NCBI GenBank assembly: GCA_947846985.1
Contig: CANTUZ010000006.1
Span: forward strand, 47,783,207-47,847,206
Origin: Fratercula arctica
Taxonomy: Eukaryota > Chordata > Aves > Charadriiformes > Alcidae
Reading direction: 5' to 3'
DNA length: 64,000 bases
Shown here in pieces: positions 13,531-25,352 of this stretch. Position numbers and translations under genes: made by a program. The notes below the pieces were generated by a model. The model had not been told where the DNA came from. It worked only from the letters and a program-made list of their open reading frames with translations, and searched no databases. Position 1 is the stretch's first letter. Every line of letters begins with the position of its first letter.

Positions 13531-13589
13531 AAAAGGAAAACTTCCTAGGGATCCAAAGGAAAAGGAAAACTTCCTAGGGATCCAAAGGA
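13531..13589. repeat. Perfect 29-bp tandem duplication
   Basis: The unit AAAAGGAAAACTTCCTAGGG plus ATCCAAAGG occurs twice head-to-tail with no mismatch (13531-13559 and 13560-13588), and one further base continues the period. The perfect identity suggests a recent duplication, probably by replication slippage. Confidence 0.95.
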
Positions 13590-15186
13590 GCCTCTGTAGC
13601 TACAGATTGTTGTAACTTTGGGAAACCCTGCTGGACTGAGAGCAAGGGGAGAAGAAAGGCTGTGCCATGCACAGACATAATGAGCAGGGAGGAGATTTGT
13701 TTGCAATTTTCATGTTTCGCCCAGCAGAACCAAGTTTGCTTTATCTTGCTGTAGTCTGCAGCCCAATGACGCTACCTTTGAAGATCAAAAGGGCTGTTGG
13801 TGTGTTTTGGAGTGCTTTAAGTAAAAGGTAAAAGCAGCTCCATCTCACTCCTCTGAATGCCTTAAGGTCTTGTCACCATTCAAATATAGATGTGGGCTTG
13901 GAAAGGCAGTTACATTTTGTACCATTGAGAGTTTCTTTTCCCAGAGCTATGTTACACAATTTCATTTTCATTCCAAACTGGCAAATTTGCGGTAACACCT
14001 TACCGAAGGCTTTGGTGAGCTTTTGGTCTGCAGAAATCTTGCCGATGTCTTAAAGGTTATATGGGCTATGAAACTGAAGCAAACAAACATTTGAAGCTTT
14101 GCAGCCAATCTGGGGTTAAAAACCCACAATGTACCATTTTATGTCCTTTACCAGCAAGTCTAACAGTATTTTTTACTTTCAGACTTAGTCTACCTGAGAG
14201 TACCCCCTGTTAGTAGATAGGAATATTTTTCTGGAGATAATGCTAAAAAAATCCTGGCAAAGGATATTTAGGCTTTCACAGGGGCCCGTGTTACAACTGG
14301 AGGCCATCGTGCAGGTTTTGTGTACGTGCCTCCTTTAGAAGACTGCTGAGTTATCCCGGCCACAGAGTTCCTAAGTATATAAATGAAAGGTAGGAAATGA
14401 AAGCATTACCTGCAGTTTTTGTGTTAGTGGTGAACCGATGCTAGTTATGTTATGCTTTCACTGATAAAGGAGGTTTCTCTTGCAATGTGTAGGACCCTAT
14501 AAATACACGGCTGAAACCACGGTCGCACTAAGGTTGGTGATAAAGCACTTTGGCAGAGGTCACAGCACAAGTCTGTGACACTGTGAACTTGGCGTAGATC
14601 TTGTTGCGGTATTAAGGCTTTAATTTTGGCAGTAGCAAGCAAGGAAATATTATAAGTAAAGACCTCCCGGGCATTAGCTAATAAGGAAGAGAAGATCCTC
14701 CCAAACCTATCATGGCTTTGGTAAAGATCAATGGAAATGCTGATTGTTAAGGCAGCTTCCTAGTTAGCATGTGTATAATTTGGAAGAACAAAATCAGAGC
14801 TCTGGTGATCTGTACTTCGCCACATTGGAACAGTTTTCACTGAAAGCAAGGTGAAAGATTCGGGTGTAAGAAACTGGCAATGGTCACAGTTTACTAGTCA
14901 CTACTATGGGTTTGTTTTATGTTAAATTCAGGAATATGGTTTGCCTTAAGGAAGGTGGTGCCCAATAGATATCCATCTAGGTGTGTGGATACAGGTATAT
15001 ATCTGATAGCAAATTCAGCTTGGGAATACAAGTAAGTTTGGTCAAACGGTGTGTGGCAATGAGTTCCTTTGCCAAATTCCATGAGATCACTCGTGCTTTC
15101 TTCTGCCTGACTGAAAGGGTTAAGAGTTTGAATAGAGCAATAGCCTCCTAGTTGCTCCTTGCTGGAGCTGATTGCTTTGCTTTTCC

Positions 15187-15206
15187 TTTTTTTTTTTTTT
15201 TTTTTT
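15187..15206. repeat. 20-base T run
   Basis: Twenty consecutive T in SPATA16 intron 2. Simple sequence. Confidence 0.9.
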
Positions 15207-15658
15207 AGCAGAGGAATGTTTAATCATGCTTTTCTGTTTTAACGATAAACTTGCGGTTTTTCCCCCAGAGTGATTTTTAGAGCGGCTAATCAGAGGGACA
15301 AACCTGAAAAGGCAAGAAATATTTAATTAGTGCCTTTTCTTCTGACTAGCCAACAGCCCTAACCAGATGCCTTCACTTCAGAGCCGTCCAAGTAATCAGC
15401 CTGGTAACGTCACTGCATTGCACATCAGGCACCTGGCAAGTTGAACGCTAACTGCATCCCAGAAAATGTCTGCTAAGGAAGGCTACTTCTGAAAATAACT
15501 TTCAAAACCTGCTAGCGAGCTTCACACGGGGCTGAAAACAAACCGCTCTTTGCGTATTGCGCTGTGATCCAGCCCTTACAATTATTAGGCGCTATCAAAA
15601 ATACTGCAGGAAACCAGCATCACAAAGAACAAGCTAATGGGGGTTTTGTCTCAGTGGA

Positions 15659-15673
15659 GGGGGGGGGGGGGGG
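15659..15673. repeat. 15-base G homopolymer
   Basis: Fifteen consecutive G in SPATA16 intron 2. On the transcribed (minus) sense of the gene it reads as poly-C. Simple sequence. Confidence 0.95.
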
Positions 15674-18639
15674 AAGTCAGTATGGAGAATAAAAGGGAAA
15701 GGATTTTCTCTCAACGATATTATTTCATGCAGCATAACTTTCCAGCTTCTGTTCAAAGCCATACTGACATCTTGGTATGCAATTTCAGTTGGCAGAGCAG
15801 GAATTGTATATAAACCCCTTGTCTTGTTAATGAGATTTGTGTAAATAACTTGCTGGAAAACATATTGAAAACGTATAATTCACTACTAAATACGAACGCA
15901 GGCGTCAGGTAAGAAGAACAAAATTTACTGGGCTTCCTGCAACGTGCTCTGCAATGGGTAATTCAAATAATATGTACGTATGATATTTTTGGCACATTAG
16001 CTGCTCTATGCAGAGTTAGCACGGGAGTCTGTAACAGTAATGTGTGCGCAGCACATATTTGCTATCCGGGGGGTATTATTGGTTACACAGTACTGGCTGA
16101 GCGCCAAATACACCTCGGATATGCCAAGTTATGAGAAACGATCCCTGTTTCTATTCAGAAAACCACTATTTGCCAGAAAATCAGGGATCTGGTGGGCATT
16201 GGCTTCACCAGTTGAATTTACCAGGCTGCTGGCCCTCGCCGTGGGGTCTGGTGGGGTGGGATTCAGTCTGCTCTCCCCATAGTTCCCTTGCGTTTATCTT
16301 AAGCTGTGTCTATGTCTAGGCTTAAATTCCTTCTTTGGCTACAACCAACCAGCCTTTTTGCAGGAACACAGAGGTACATGGAAGGGACCTGGTGACCAGG
16401 TGGGGCAGAACATTAGAGAAATCCAAACCTAAATCTTATGCTCCCCAAAGGCTGACTGGTTTTGGGTATCTGTCACTGGTTTGGCCCTTTTTGGAGATGA
16501 GCACTCTGCAAAACTGAGATTTCAAGGGCCCACCAAATTCAGAAGATATAGCTTTTTAGTTTGTGCTCATTTCTAGGTGGATGTTGCTTTATAAAAATAA
16601 ACTTGATGTGGATCTTTCCCTCCCACAGAAGCTAACGATGTTCCCTGCAGCACTCCTAAGCCTCAGTCATTCCTGTTTATTGGCCCAACTTCAGACAAAG
16701 GCTTTATCTCCCCCCAGCCCAAACTTAGGGGTCTTTCTCATATGGTAAATTTGCTTCGGAAGAATTAAATCAGGAACAAGGGTTTTAGGAAACTATCATC
16801 CATTTAACTTCAGCTTAATCTGTGTGCTGTGCTATAAATCTGTGCCTCTCATTACCAATTCCTATTTTATGGAGCGTTCCTGTTATCAGTACTGCCAGGG
16901 CGAGAGGAGCAGTCACAGAAGCAAAACAAAAAAAAAAAAAATACAACAACCCAGAAGCTCTGTAATGAAACATATATTGTGGAATCAATATACTACAATA
17001 GGTTCTGAGGAACTTTATATTCTGTACCACATACTGAAATCTCCTTTATAGATTGCCTTTTGTAACACGAAATTTGTCAGTCCTCCGCTCTGAGTCCATC
17101 CAAGATCAAGCCAAACCGAGGACGGTGTAAATATCCCACGTGAAAACCAAACAATCAGGCAAAAGTCAAAACTGGTACCAGTATCTCCTCTTGACAGGAT
17201 TGTAGTTCCTGAATTTGAGACGTGCCCATTGGACTTGGAAGCAGGAGCATCAGTCTGTTGATAGTGTTCACAGGAGGAGCTGGCCAAAAATGAATGTTTT
17301 TTTGGAGGCAACTGTCAGCTGGTGTGATGTGACTATATTGTAGCAAGATTTTGAGAACTGTCATGATTGCCTGGAAAAAGCAATATAATTTCAGGCCAAC
17401 TAATTTATTCCCTTTGATGCCAAGAGATTTGCTACTGCTAAGTCCAAACACGGAGATATCTCACTAGCGCTTTCATTAAGTGCTGTGTGAAAGGTTCACT
17501 CTGTTTTGATGGACAGGATTATTAGGGAAAAGCAATAATTTGCTGAAGCCTTATTTTCATGCCACTTCTGGATATGACATTAAAGTTAGCTGCGAGGCCA
17601 GCTCTCTCCTCTCTCCCCACCTCAGGATGGCGTGGATTTGGTAAACTCCACCAAGAATCCTCTCAACAGTATTGTCAGTGTTAGAAACACAGCACACATC
17701 CATGCCTCAGGAATAAACAGAAATAGAGCTCTTCCCTAAAGTAACCTAACCAGAATTCATTCCCCCCTACTTTTTATTGTTTGGTTCACCTCTGTAAAGC
17801 TTTTCAGCATTTATATTCATTCTACACTGTCAAAAGCTGAGCAGGAGTAAGATAACAAATGGTTCTGGTAGCAGCTGTCACCACCTACTGTCTGTGTATG
17901 CCTGTGTGAATCTCTAAATGGAAATAAAGTACTTTAATAACACATTTTCTCTAAACTGTCCTCACGGATAAAGTTACTCTCAAATCAGTCCATGAACGCT
18001 TTCCAATTCGGTGCCCACTTCAGACTGCATCTCTGCCTCTCCTCTGCAGAGTCTAGGTAGCTATGCAGCAGTATGATTTAAAGACATTTCAGACAGAAAA
18101 TACTTTAACAGCACAACCTTCTGGGGCTGCCGCTCGCCTGCATTAGCTGCTTCTGCTGTTTGAACCTTCTCCTGACTTGCCTAATTTCTTGCTATAAATT
18201 AAGCTGCTTGTCCATTGTGTTTTTTGCGCTGCCTTGGCTCTAGCCAGGAAGCACCAAGAGCCACAAATTAAACACGAATTGCTCTGCCCTCCCTGTTCTT
18301 GTGCGATACCTTCCAGGAGCAGATGGCAGCTGGGAGGACAGATACCTCCAATTTCTTAGGGCCCTGAACACAAGAGCTGCTTCGAAACGGGCTCTAAGGC
18401 GCTGCTTTACATCAAGAGAGGTGAGGTAGCATCGCACCTTTGGGTTTACCTGTTGTTGGGTATCACGACGCCTACGATACATGTGGGGAGCTGGGGGGCT
18501 CAGGCCCATAAAGATTTTGGAGATGTCCAGCTTTCATAGAAACCCTTTATGAATCTTGCCCTGAGCCATGCCTGATGTTGACTGTTGAGCAGAAGGCTGA
18601 GCCCATGTCTTTCAAGATGGTCTAGTGCCTCCTCCAAGG

Positions 18640-18669
18640 TTGTCCCAAGTCTTCTTGTCCCAAGTCTTT
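18640..18669. repeat. 15-bp tandem duplication
   Basis: TTGTCCCAAGTCTTC is followed directly by TTGTCCCAAGTCTTT: two units of period 15 differing only at the last base. Pyrimidine-rich; lies in SPATA16 intron 2. Confidence 0.9.
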
Positions 18670-19486
18670 TTTCCTCTTTTTATTTTATTCCTGCGGTACC
18701 CACTGAGGAATCTACTCCATGGACCTTATCTCTGTCTATCAGTGGTTGTAAAACATGTGGTTTGCATGTGTTCAGGTCAATGAGGCTTTTGATTGTAAGT
18801 GACAAGTGGTGGGTGATAATTATTTTTAATCAAATATACTGCTTAACATTTACAAAGTATGGAGAAAATATTTGGTGCTTTTGAGCACCTGTCACCTCCA
18901 GGTAAATAATTTAATAGCATGTGAGGAAGCCAATTAGAGTTAATTAGAAATTGGCTGATCTGCTTTGGCACTGAAACGATTGGAAAATATGGCCTGTCCT
19001 TTCTGGAACTGGGATTTTGCTCTTGTACACACACGAGTGAGGAAATATATTGTTTTTTGGTCAATATGTACTATTCCTTTGAGGAAAAAAGTATTTTATA
19101 AGCCAGATATGTAACAGCAGTTCAGGCAAGAAGAACAGGGGCACGAATCCTTACAGACAAATAGCCGTGCAGTTCCTCAGCTTTATTTCATGGTGATGGG
19201 CATGCTGGAAATGTCTAGAAGATTAATAGATTCAAATTCAGTGATCAAAAAATGGGAGCATGTCCAAATGGATCATTGTAACAGATTCCCACTCTATCCT
19301 ACAAGCCAAATTTGAGCCATCTGTAAGCTTCACATTCCTGGTCTAAAATCTTCTGCAGCCATAAAAGACAATAAGTATCAGTGAGGAAAAAAAAAAAAAA
19401 AAAATCAATTTCTTGGCTTTGCAGCCTAAAAATATAGCGATGGGACTACAGGGAGAGAAAAACTGCTGATTATCAGGGCTTTTTTT

Positions 19487-19488
<2 letters not shown>

Positions 19489-19526
<38 letters not shown>
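19489..19526. repeat. 38-base T homopolymer
   Basis: An uninterrupted run of 38 T, preceded by a single C at 19488 and eight more T. It is the longest homopolymer in the window. No retrocopy or SINE body was recognised on the side where a minus-strand poly(A)-tailed insert would sit, and avian CR1 does not make such tails. Its exact length is uncertain, since sequencing is unreliable here. Confidence 0.95.
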
Positions 19527-19528
<2 letters not shown>

Positions 19529-21108
19529 GCGAGTTAAGTGAGTAGGCCGTATTTAGGAAACGACTTTGTTGTTAGAGGTGAAAAGAATATTCCTAGAGAG
19601 TAAAGTCAGCATCTTGGGCTCGCTCAGGCTTTGGGGGATCAGTGACTGCCCTCTTTGATGTTCTCTGTCCAAGGCCTACTGTACTCCCAGGAAGTTTCTA
19701 GGAGACCTGCGCTGATGATAAGGATAGATAATTTATGAGTCTAATGTTTTAGCTCCAGAAAGTTGCTGCTAAAAATAAATATTTTAGCATTTCACATGCT
19801 CTCCCTTGAGGACTTTCATGGTGTTAAACTGTATGCAGTCCTTGCACAGCTCTTCTTGGTGAGAGGGGACAGGGAAAACTCTATAATAAAGTCCCACTCT
19901 CTGCCCCTTGCGTTCCCCTGGATGACCAGGAATTACAGTCTCCGTGCTCCATAAAGCAAGGGGATATACAGTGATGGCTTCTTGGACCTCAAGACACTTG
20001 CAAAAAGAGACAATGTTGGGGGAGGAAGGGTGGGCAGAAACGTGGCTGTGCCCTAGTCTTTCTGCAGCAGCTAGCACTGATCCAATGGTCACAATAAAGG
20101 AGGGCATCCAAATACCCTTATCCTGCCGTGTTCCCAGGGCTGCCCTTGCAGCAATGCGTCTAAGAAAGCTGCCTGTGCTTTTCTAATGTGCTCTACCAGT
20201 GGATAGACAACTTAAGATGAGCCTCTTTTCACATAGGTATTTATATAGGAAATACTCATTTTTTACTTCTCATGTTACGAAGCTGACGGAAGGCTTGGTT
20301 GAACCATGCTGCCCAACTCTATACTGATGCGCGGTTTTGTCCACGAGGCACTAACGCCACAGCCGCTTTCGAGATATTTGCTTTTTGCGGATATTGTTGC
20401 CTGGAAGAGGGAGCGTGGTCTCGACAAAGCCTTCTCTGCAAGCAGTGAATCACAAGGCAATGAGCCGCAGGAAAGGTTAATCTAAAAACTCAAGGTGCGC
20501 AGAGAGGATGGCATTAATGTTTATCTCCCTGCCATAGGAATGGTGCCCACAATAGCCATCTGTGGAAAATGGAGATATTCCAGCTTGTGGAAGGCACCAC
20601 AACAGCTCTCTGGTGAATTAATCACACGTTGTTTGAGGCCTTCACCTCACACGTGGGATGCATTTCGTGTCTCTGAGATATTCTACGCCGAAAGCTGTGT
20701 GCTGAGATACCGTGGACTTCTTTCTGTGCACAGCAGTCATGAACCTTTCTCATTTATTTTTTAATCATAGGGGAGGATTATTTTCAGAACAACAGGGTCT
20801 GAAATTTAAATTTGTGCAGGTTTTAAACAGGATGATGTTTCTGAAGTCTTTTACGCTCTCTGATATTAGGAGATTAGTTTGAGACAAGATCTTTTGATCC
20901 TCATAAAGGTTTAATGCTATTTTGTAGCTCAGCTGTTAATAATTGGCTAGAGATTTTATAGATATACATATATGATTTCCACCGAGGTTTTAAGCTAAGG
21001 AATGATTTCTCATACCCTTCATATCCCAGCCCAGATGTTCAAGTCCTATTTTGCTACATTCTAACAGATGGATGCCAAAAATTTAGGGAAATTTACAGTG
21101 TTTCTCAA

Positions 21109-21126
21109 TGTATTATATATAATACA
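21109..21126. repeat. 18-bp AT-rich perfect palindrome
   Basis: TGTATTATATATAATACA equals its own reverse complement, in SPATA16 intron 2. AT-rich palindromes of this size are not rare. Confidence 0.9.
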
Positions 21127-21989
21127 GTGTATTTTTGAGCTAGAAGGTAGAAGAGTGAAGACTATTGCCCCAATTTCTTCAGCTGTTTTCCTCACTAGCA
21201 ACAGAAAGTACTTAATTCTTAAGCTCTAATGGTGAGAGTTCTCCAAGGGAGCATTATTTTTTCCTCTCCCAGGCCAACTATAATGCAGCTGACTAACATT
21301 AAGTCCCTCCTGATTAATTTAATGGTAGCTAAATAGTGCAGAAATAGTGAGAAGCCACCAATTCTTCTGTTGATAACACTGCCTTCCCGATGTCTGCGGT
21401 AATCGGCAGCATGCCGTCCAACATATAAAAGTCTTTAAATTAAACAACCATTTCAGTTTTCCTTTCTGACTAATAATGTCCTTTTTCAAAATCCCAAATC
21501 CAGTGCTAGACATTCAGAACTGCCTATTATTTGCATATCTGAAAAACAACATCGTCTAAAGGATGATAATACCACATGACTATATAGATGGATCTAGAAA
21601 AGACATTGTGGCTTGGAGAGGAGCTGGGAAATGTTTGGTATTTGCAATATGTCAGGTAGCAGTAACTTTAGTGATACTATTGAAATTTAACTCTATGCAC
21701 AGGGTTTTCTGGATCACAGTCTCTAACTCAAAATGTTGTAATGTCAGACTAAAGCCTTAATTTCCTTCAATCTGAAAAATGTCTGTAAACGTTTTGCAGC
21801 AGAAACCGTAACTTTGCATTTTCTGACCTTTGAGCTTCTTACAAATCACGCATCTCTTCACCCATGCAGAGGAGTTTTTGTTTATTTCTTCAAAAAGCAC
21901 TGGGAAGAACAACCACAGTTCCCATCTCAGCAGCTTGGGTTCTCTGGTTTTTCCCTGCCTCATCTCCAGTTTGCCTATATCTGAACAAA

Positions 21990-22380
21990 TAGACAAATTG
22001 GAGACGATGCAGAGAAAAGCGACAAAAATGATACAGAGGTTTAGAAAACATGACCTGAGAGGAAACACAAAGATGATTGAATTTAATTTAGAGAAAACTG
22101 AAAACAGATATGCCAAGAGGTTGTAAGTACAGAGAGAATAAGGTGGGTAATTGCTCTTCATGTCAAATAAGGATCCAAAAAACATTATGGGCTATTTTGC
22201 ACCATGGAAGACTGGGAAAAACTTTCTATCAGCTTGCTGATATAGATGAGAAGTCTGTCTTGCTGGAGATTTTTAGAAACAGAGTGCAGAAGTGTCTTTC
22301 AGGGATATTCTGGTTTTGGCTTTTGAGGAGAGCTGGATTCAGAGACTGCCGAGAAGCCCCAGCCCTACAATTCTGTGATT
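21990..22380 (+). mobile_element. CR1 LINE, old degenerate 3'-end fragment
   Basis: A second, more diverged CR1 3' fragment. Seen: in one frame QIDKLETMQRKATKMIQRF (from about 21986), matching the CR1 motif that usually reads LE.VQRRATKMI, followed by an indel-broken remainder of the RT C-terminus. The second half has the pattern LLEIFRNRVQKCLSGI (from about 22259), and the end AGCCCTACAATTCTGTGATT (22361-22380) is the typical CR1 3' terminus. Short internal deletions and frame changes mark it as old. The left boundary is uncertain; similarity fades before about 21960. It is in SPATA16 intron 2, antisense to the gene, and non-functional. Confidence 0.85.
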
Positions 22381-22936
22381 TCCCAATCAGTCTGGCCACA
22401 ACTCCAGGAAAGAATTCTTTAATCTCTACTTATTCTTTCCCTAGGATGTCTACGAGCTAGCCTTTCCCTTGCCTCTTGGGAGGAAACAAGTACTCCTTTC
22501 TTCCGAAGCGACAAGTGTTTTTGTCCCCATCACAGGTCATTTCTAAATGTAGGGGGGGGAAAAAAAGCCTGAAAAGGATGTCACTTCCTAATTATACTCA
22601 CTCGCTGCTATAATATTTATTGTTTTAAAACAAAATGCCTTCAGTATCGTAGGGAAAAAAAAATAGGAAGAGGATATTTGCTTGTCAACTGCAGACCTCT
22701 GAGGTTTTACAAATGCTTTTGAATGAAGTTTGGCAGCAGAGTACCGAAACAAGTATAGTTGGACCCTTTTCCCTTTTTCAGGATGTCAAGTGCCCAGCTG
22801 AAGTGATTGGGGTCAGAGTAGAGACAAGACATTAGGGAGAGTCCAGAGAGTCCAGCTTGCAAGTCCTCTATTCTAATCACCAACCATATTCTTGTGAAGT
22901 GGTAAGTGTATCTCTTTTCATTTTTTTTTATTTATT

Positions 22937-22962
22937 TCATTTTATTTTATTTTATTTTATTT
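22937..22962. repeat. (ATTTT)n microsatellite
   Basis: About five pentamer units of ATTTT follow a T-rich lead-in that starts near 22920. A simple short tandem repeat, likely polymorphic in length. Confidence 0.9.
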
Positions 22963-24158
22963 GAGAAGCAGACACTGGCCTTTAAAATCCTTACAGCTAT
23001 GAAGAGTGGGTTTTTTTGCATCACGTGTCATGGAAAAAGTCAAGGCCTCATCTGCACTGTAAATGTTAGCAGCTGGGTTAATTGTGAGGATATAGGGCAT
23101 CTTTCAAGGTTTATAAGACAGCTACGCTCTTGGAGCTACTGTTTTATCTGTTACTGTAGCCCTAATGCTACCTCTTTGAAAGCAGCCTTTGGCTGTGGAC
23201 TGCTACTATTTAACAGGTTTAACATTACTAAAAATTGAGATGCTGATGCCATTACTAAATTTCATTCTGCACACAAGCAAACAGTTTATCATAGTCTGTT
23301 CCCAGCAATTGTAATCCAATTTTTGTTATCTTACATTGTTTAAAAAAGAGAGAGAAAGATACTGTACCTCAATCTGATAAAAATGTTTAAATAACTGGTG
23401 CTTTTTTGTGATTATGTCGGTTTTACAGCAGCATTATGGAAACGCGACAGGGTAACTAAAATCTGATTACGTCTAAGTCCTTGCCCATTATGTGATTATT
23501 ATGAACCATGACTTCTACTGGCACATTATGAATTACATGGTCATAATACAAGGGATTTCCAATATAATTAACTGAGATTAGCAGCACTAGAGAAATCTGG
23601 GAATAATGATACAACTTTGAACAATCAGTTTTACTGTAAATGCTGCTAGCTCTGGCTTCCAGGAACCAAGAGGCTGGTGGATGTAACCGTGACCTACCTG
23701 CTGGGATTTCCTACACCTCCTTTCTCTTCCCTCCCCCCGTGGAATTAATTGCAACCTTGCCAGAGTGCTAGGAACTCCCTCTTTTACCCTTTTCTTCTCA
23801 TATTGTACTGATAAAACTCAAGGCTGGCCGAGGTTTTCAAAAACGTCAAAGGTCTTTAGATACCTCCTTTGCGGGGGGGCTCCGTCTGAAACTGGAAAGG
23901 GCTCTGCTTTTGAAAACACAGAAATATTACTGAAGAGCAGATCTGTTGAAGACAGCTCAATTTTGAGTACTTAAAGGCAGAAAGTCATGAAAATCACAGA
24001 TTAGTTTCAAAGATCATAGCCAAGGTCATATTATTTCTTTAGTATCTCAGGCAGGCAAAAAGTCTTTCTTTCCACAAAAAAAAACCCCCTAGTTCTTAGC
24101 TGCTGAAGAGAAAGTGTCCAGAGGGGGTTGCTCACTACTGGACCTTTCCTTTCTCATG

Positions 24159-24215
24159 AAAAAAAACAAAAAGAACCAAAAAACCAACGAAAAAAAAAAA
24201 CCCAAAAAACCCCAC
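24159..24215. repeat. A-rich tract with CC interruptions
   Basis: A runs broken by CC and CG (AACCAAAAAACCAACG, then AAACCCAAAAAACCCC). Low-complexity sequence about 560 bp beyond the SPATA16 exon 2 donor, inside intron 2. Confidence 0.85.
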
Positions 24216-24412
24216 CACGGATTTCTACACAGATCTGGTGGCCATCTTCTGGCTTCAGAGTAAAAAAGGGAAACGGAGTGCACGATGGAAATGCTGTAGG
24301 GGAAAAAAAGAGACTAAATGGACCTGCTGTTTAAAGAAAGGATTAAACGTTTCACCCAGTAGTGCATGGACAGCTGGGGTAGGTTGGGAACTCCACTGAT
24401 TATCGAGATATT

Positions 24413-24435
24413 ATTTGATATCTCTGATATCAAAT
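24413..24435. repeat. Perfect 10-bp inverted repeat, 3-nt loop
   Basis: ATTTGATATC, loop TCT, GATATCAAAT. AT-rich hairpin in SPATA16 intron 2, about 340 bp beyond the exon 2 donor. Confidence 0.9.
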
Positions 24436-24770
24436 TACCCTGATAAAGCTGCGATTAAAAAGAGGAGCATTTTTTTTCACTCTATGGAACTTAAATTTCT
24501 TCCATATGTAAATGCAGTTGAAGACCAGGAGAAAAATACAAAATCACCGGAGATTTTTCTGCTTCAGTCCAGTGCCTCCCTCCTTCTAGGATTTATTTAT
24601 AGCTCTTAATTTTCAGATTTCATGAGAAATGGTGTCTGAGGATTTTTATTAAACCATACGCATCCCAGGCTTGTGCTCTTTGCTCACTTTGATATTATTA
24701 CACCCAGTCGGTGCGATGACAACCTTTCATTTACTTTGCTGCGGCGATTGTACTTTTTTAACCCCCCTAC

Positions 24771-25352
24771 CTCCAGTGCTGCTGAGAACTGCTCCGCTGC
24801 CGCCTCGTAGTTCTTCTGCCTGTAGCACGTGCTGGCTTCCCACAGCGTCCTCTGAAGCTCTTTGTCAATCCGGGGCAAAGCGCTGCCATCGGCTGCTCTC
24901 GGGGCAGCTGCTTTTTTAGACCGACGGCGCGCTGAGTGTTTGCTCGTAGACACCGCAGGCCCAGCAAACTCGAAGGGAATGTCCTCCTCGTCCATGTAGA
25001 CCAACTCCGTTTCTATGTCCGTTAGGCTTTGCAGAGGAATATGCGACAGAGGTGTCGGGATTAGCTGATTGTCAGTCTCTAGCGTTGTTTCTTCTTTTCC
25101 CACAGCTCGTTTTTCATTGTTTTCTGATTTCCGCTTACGGCTTTTTCTGTTTACATCATTACTTTGTTTTCCCTTTTTTTCCCCCTTGTTCTCTGCCATT
25201 TTTATTCTCTTTATTTTGTTTTTTGCTGCTCCATTCCCAAGGTGTTTTTTGACCTCTTGCCTTGCTTCTGGAATATCATTCAATTTGTTTGCTGCAACCT
25301 TTGTCGTCTTCCTATTACGCATTTGCCGAGAGGTTCCATTCTTGCCATCCAT
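24771..25352 (-). CDS. SPATA16: SPATA16 first coding exon (exon 2), coding part, partial gene
   Basis: This exon encodes 194 codons of spermatogenesis-associated protein 16, a TPR-containing protein known in mammals from the Golgi and forming acrosome of spermatids and required for spermiogenesis. Seen: an ATG at 25352 opens MDGKNG; residues 1-90 are Lys/Arg-rich with an NLS-like cluster RKSRKRK (69-75); a conserved block TDNQLIPTPLSHIPL (93-107) is followed by an acidic segment (ELVYMDEEDIPFEF, 116-129), a second basic patch RRRSKK (142-147), and the first TPR-like helix pair CYRQKNYEAAAEQFSAALE (176-194). The order and wording of these blocks match human SPATA16 as I recall it; the N-terminal third is much more diverged. 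The exon ends GGAG|GTAGGG, a good donor, in phase 0. The ATG was chosen because the human protein also starts MD in the homologous exon; the frame stays open upstream to the acceptor, so a longer N-terminus is possible. No frameshift or stop is seen. Confidence 0.95.

Larger units (their letters stand above)
10173..24770 (-). other. SPATA16: SPATA16 intron 2 (14.6 kb)
   Basis: This intron is bounded by the exon 2 donor GTAGGG at 24770 and the exon 3 acceptor CAG at 10173. It contains two CR1 3' remnants, both on the plus strand (antisense to the gene), a perfect 29-bp tandem duplication at 13531-13589, a 15-bp one at 18640-18669, a 15-base G run, several A/T runs including 38 T at 19489-19526, and an ATTTT microsatellite near 22937-22962. 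Otherwise it is AT-rich single-copy-looking sequence in which I recognise no exon on either strand. The ORFs in it are short and unremarkable, or are readings through the CR1 copies. Confidence 0.9.

Noticed and set aside
18240..18509. Minus-strand 89-codon ORF containing KVRCYLTSLDVKQRL, checked as a possible SPATA16 TPR exon
   Set aside because: Only a coincidental CYL match; the true CYL-containing exon is at 10027-10172 with proper splice sites.
21757..22185. 142-codon minus-strand ORF
   Set aside because: It lies antisense over the old CR1 fragment and has no recognisable domain; the plus-strand reading matches CR1.
24684..24770. Extension of the minus-strand SPATA16 frame beyond AALE (reading VGGLKKYNRRS and on)
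   Set aside because: This is intron read-through after the GTAGGG donor; the true continuation LCSKGA is encoded in exon 3 at 10172.
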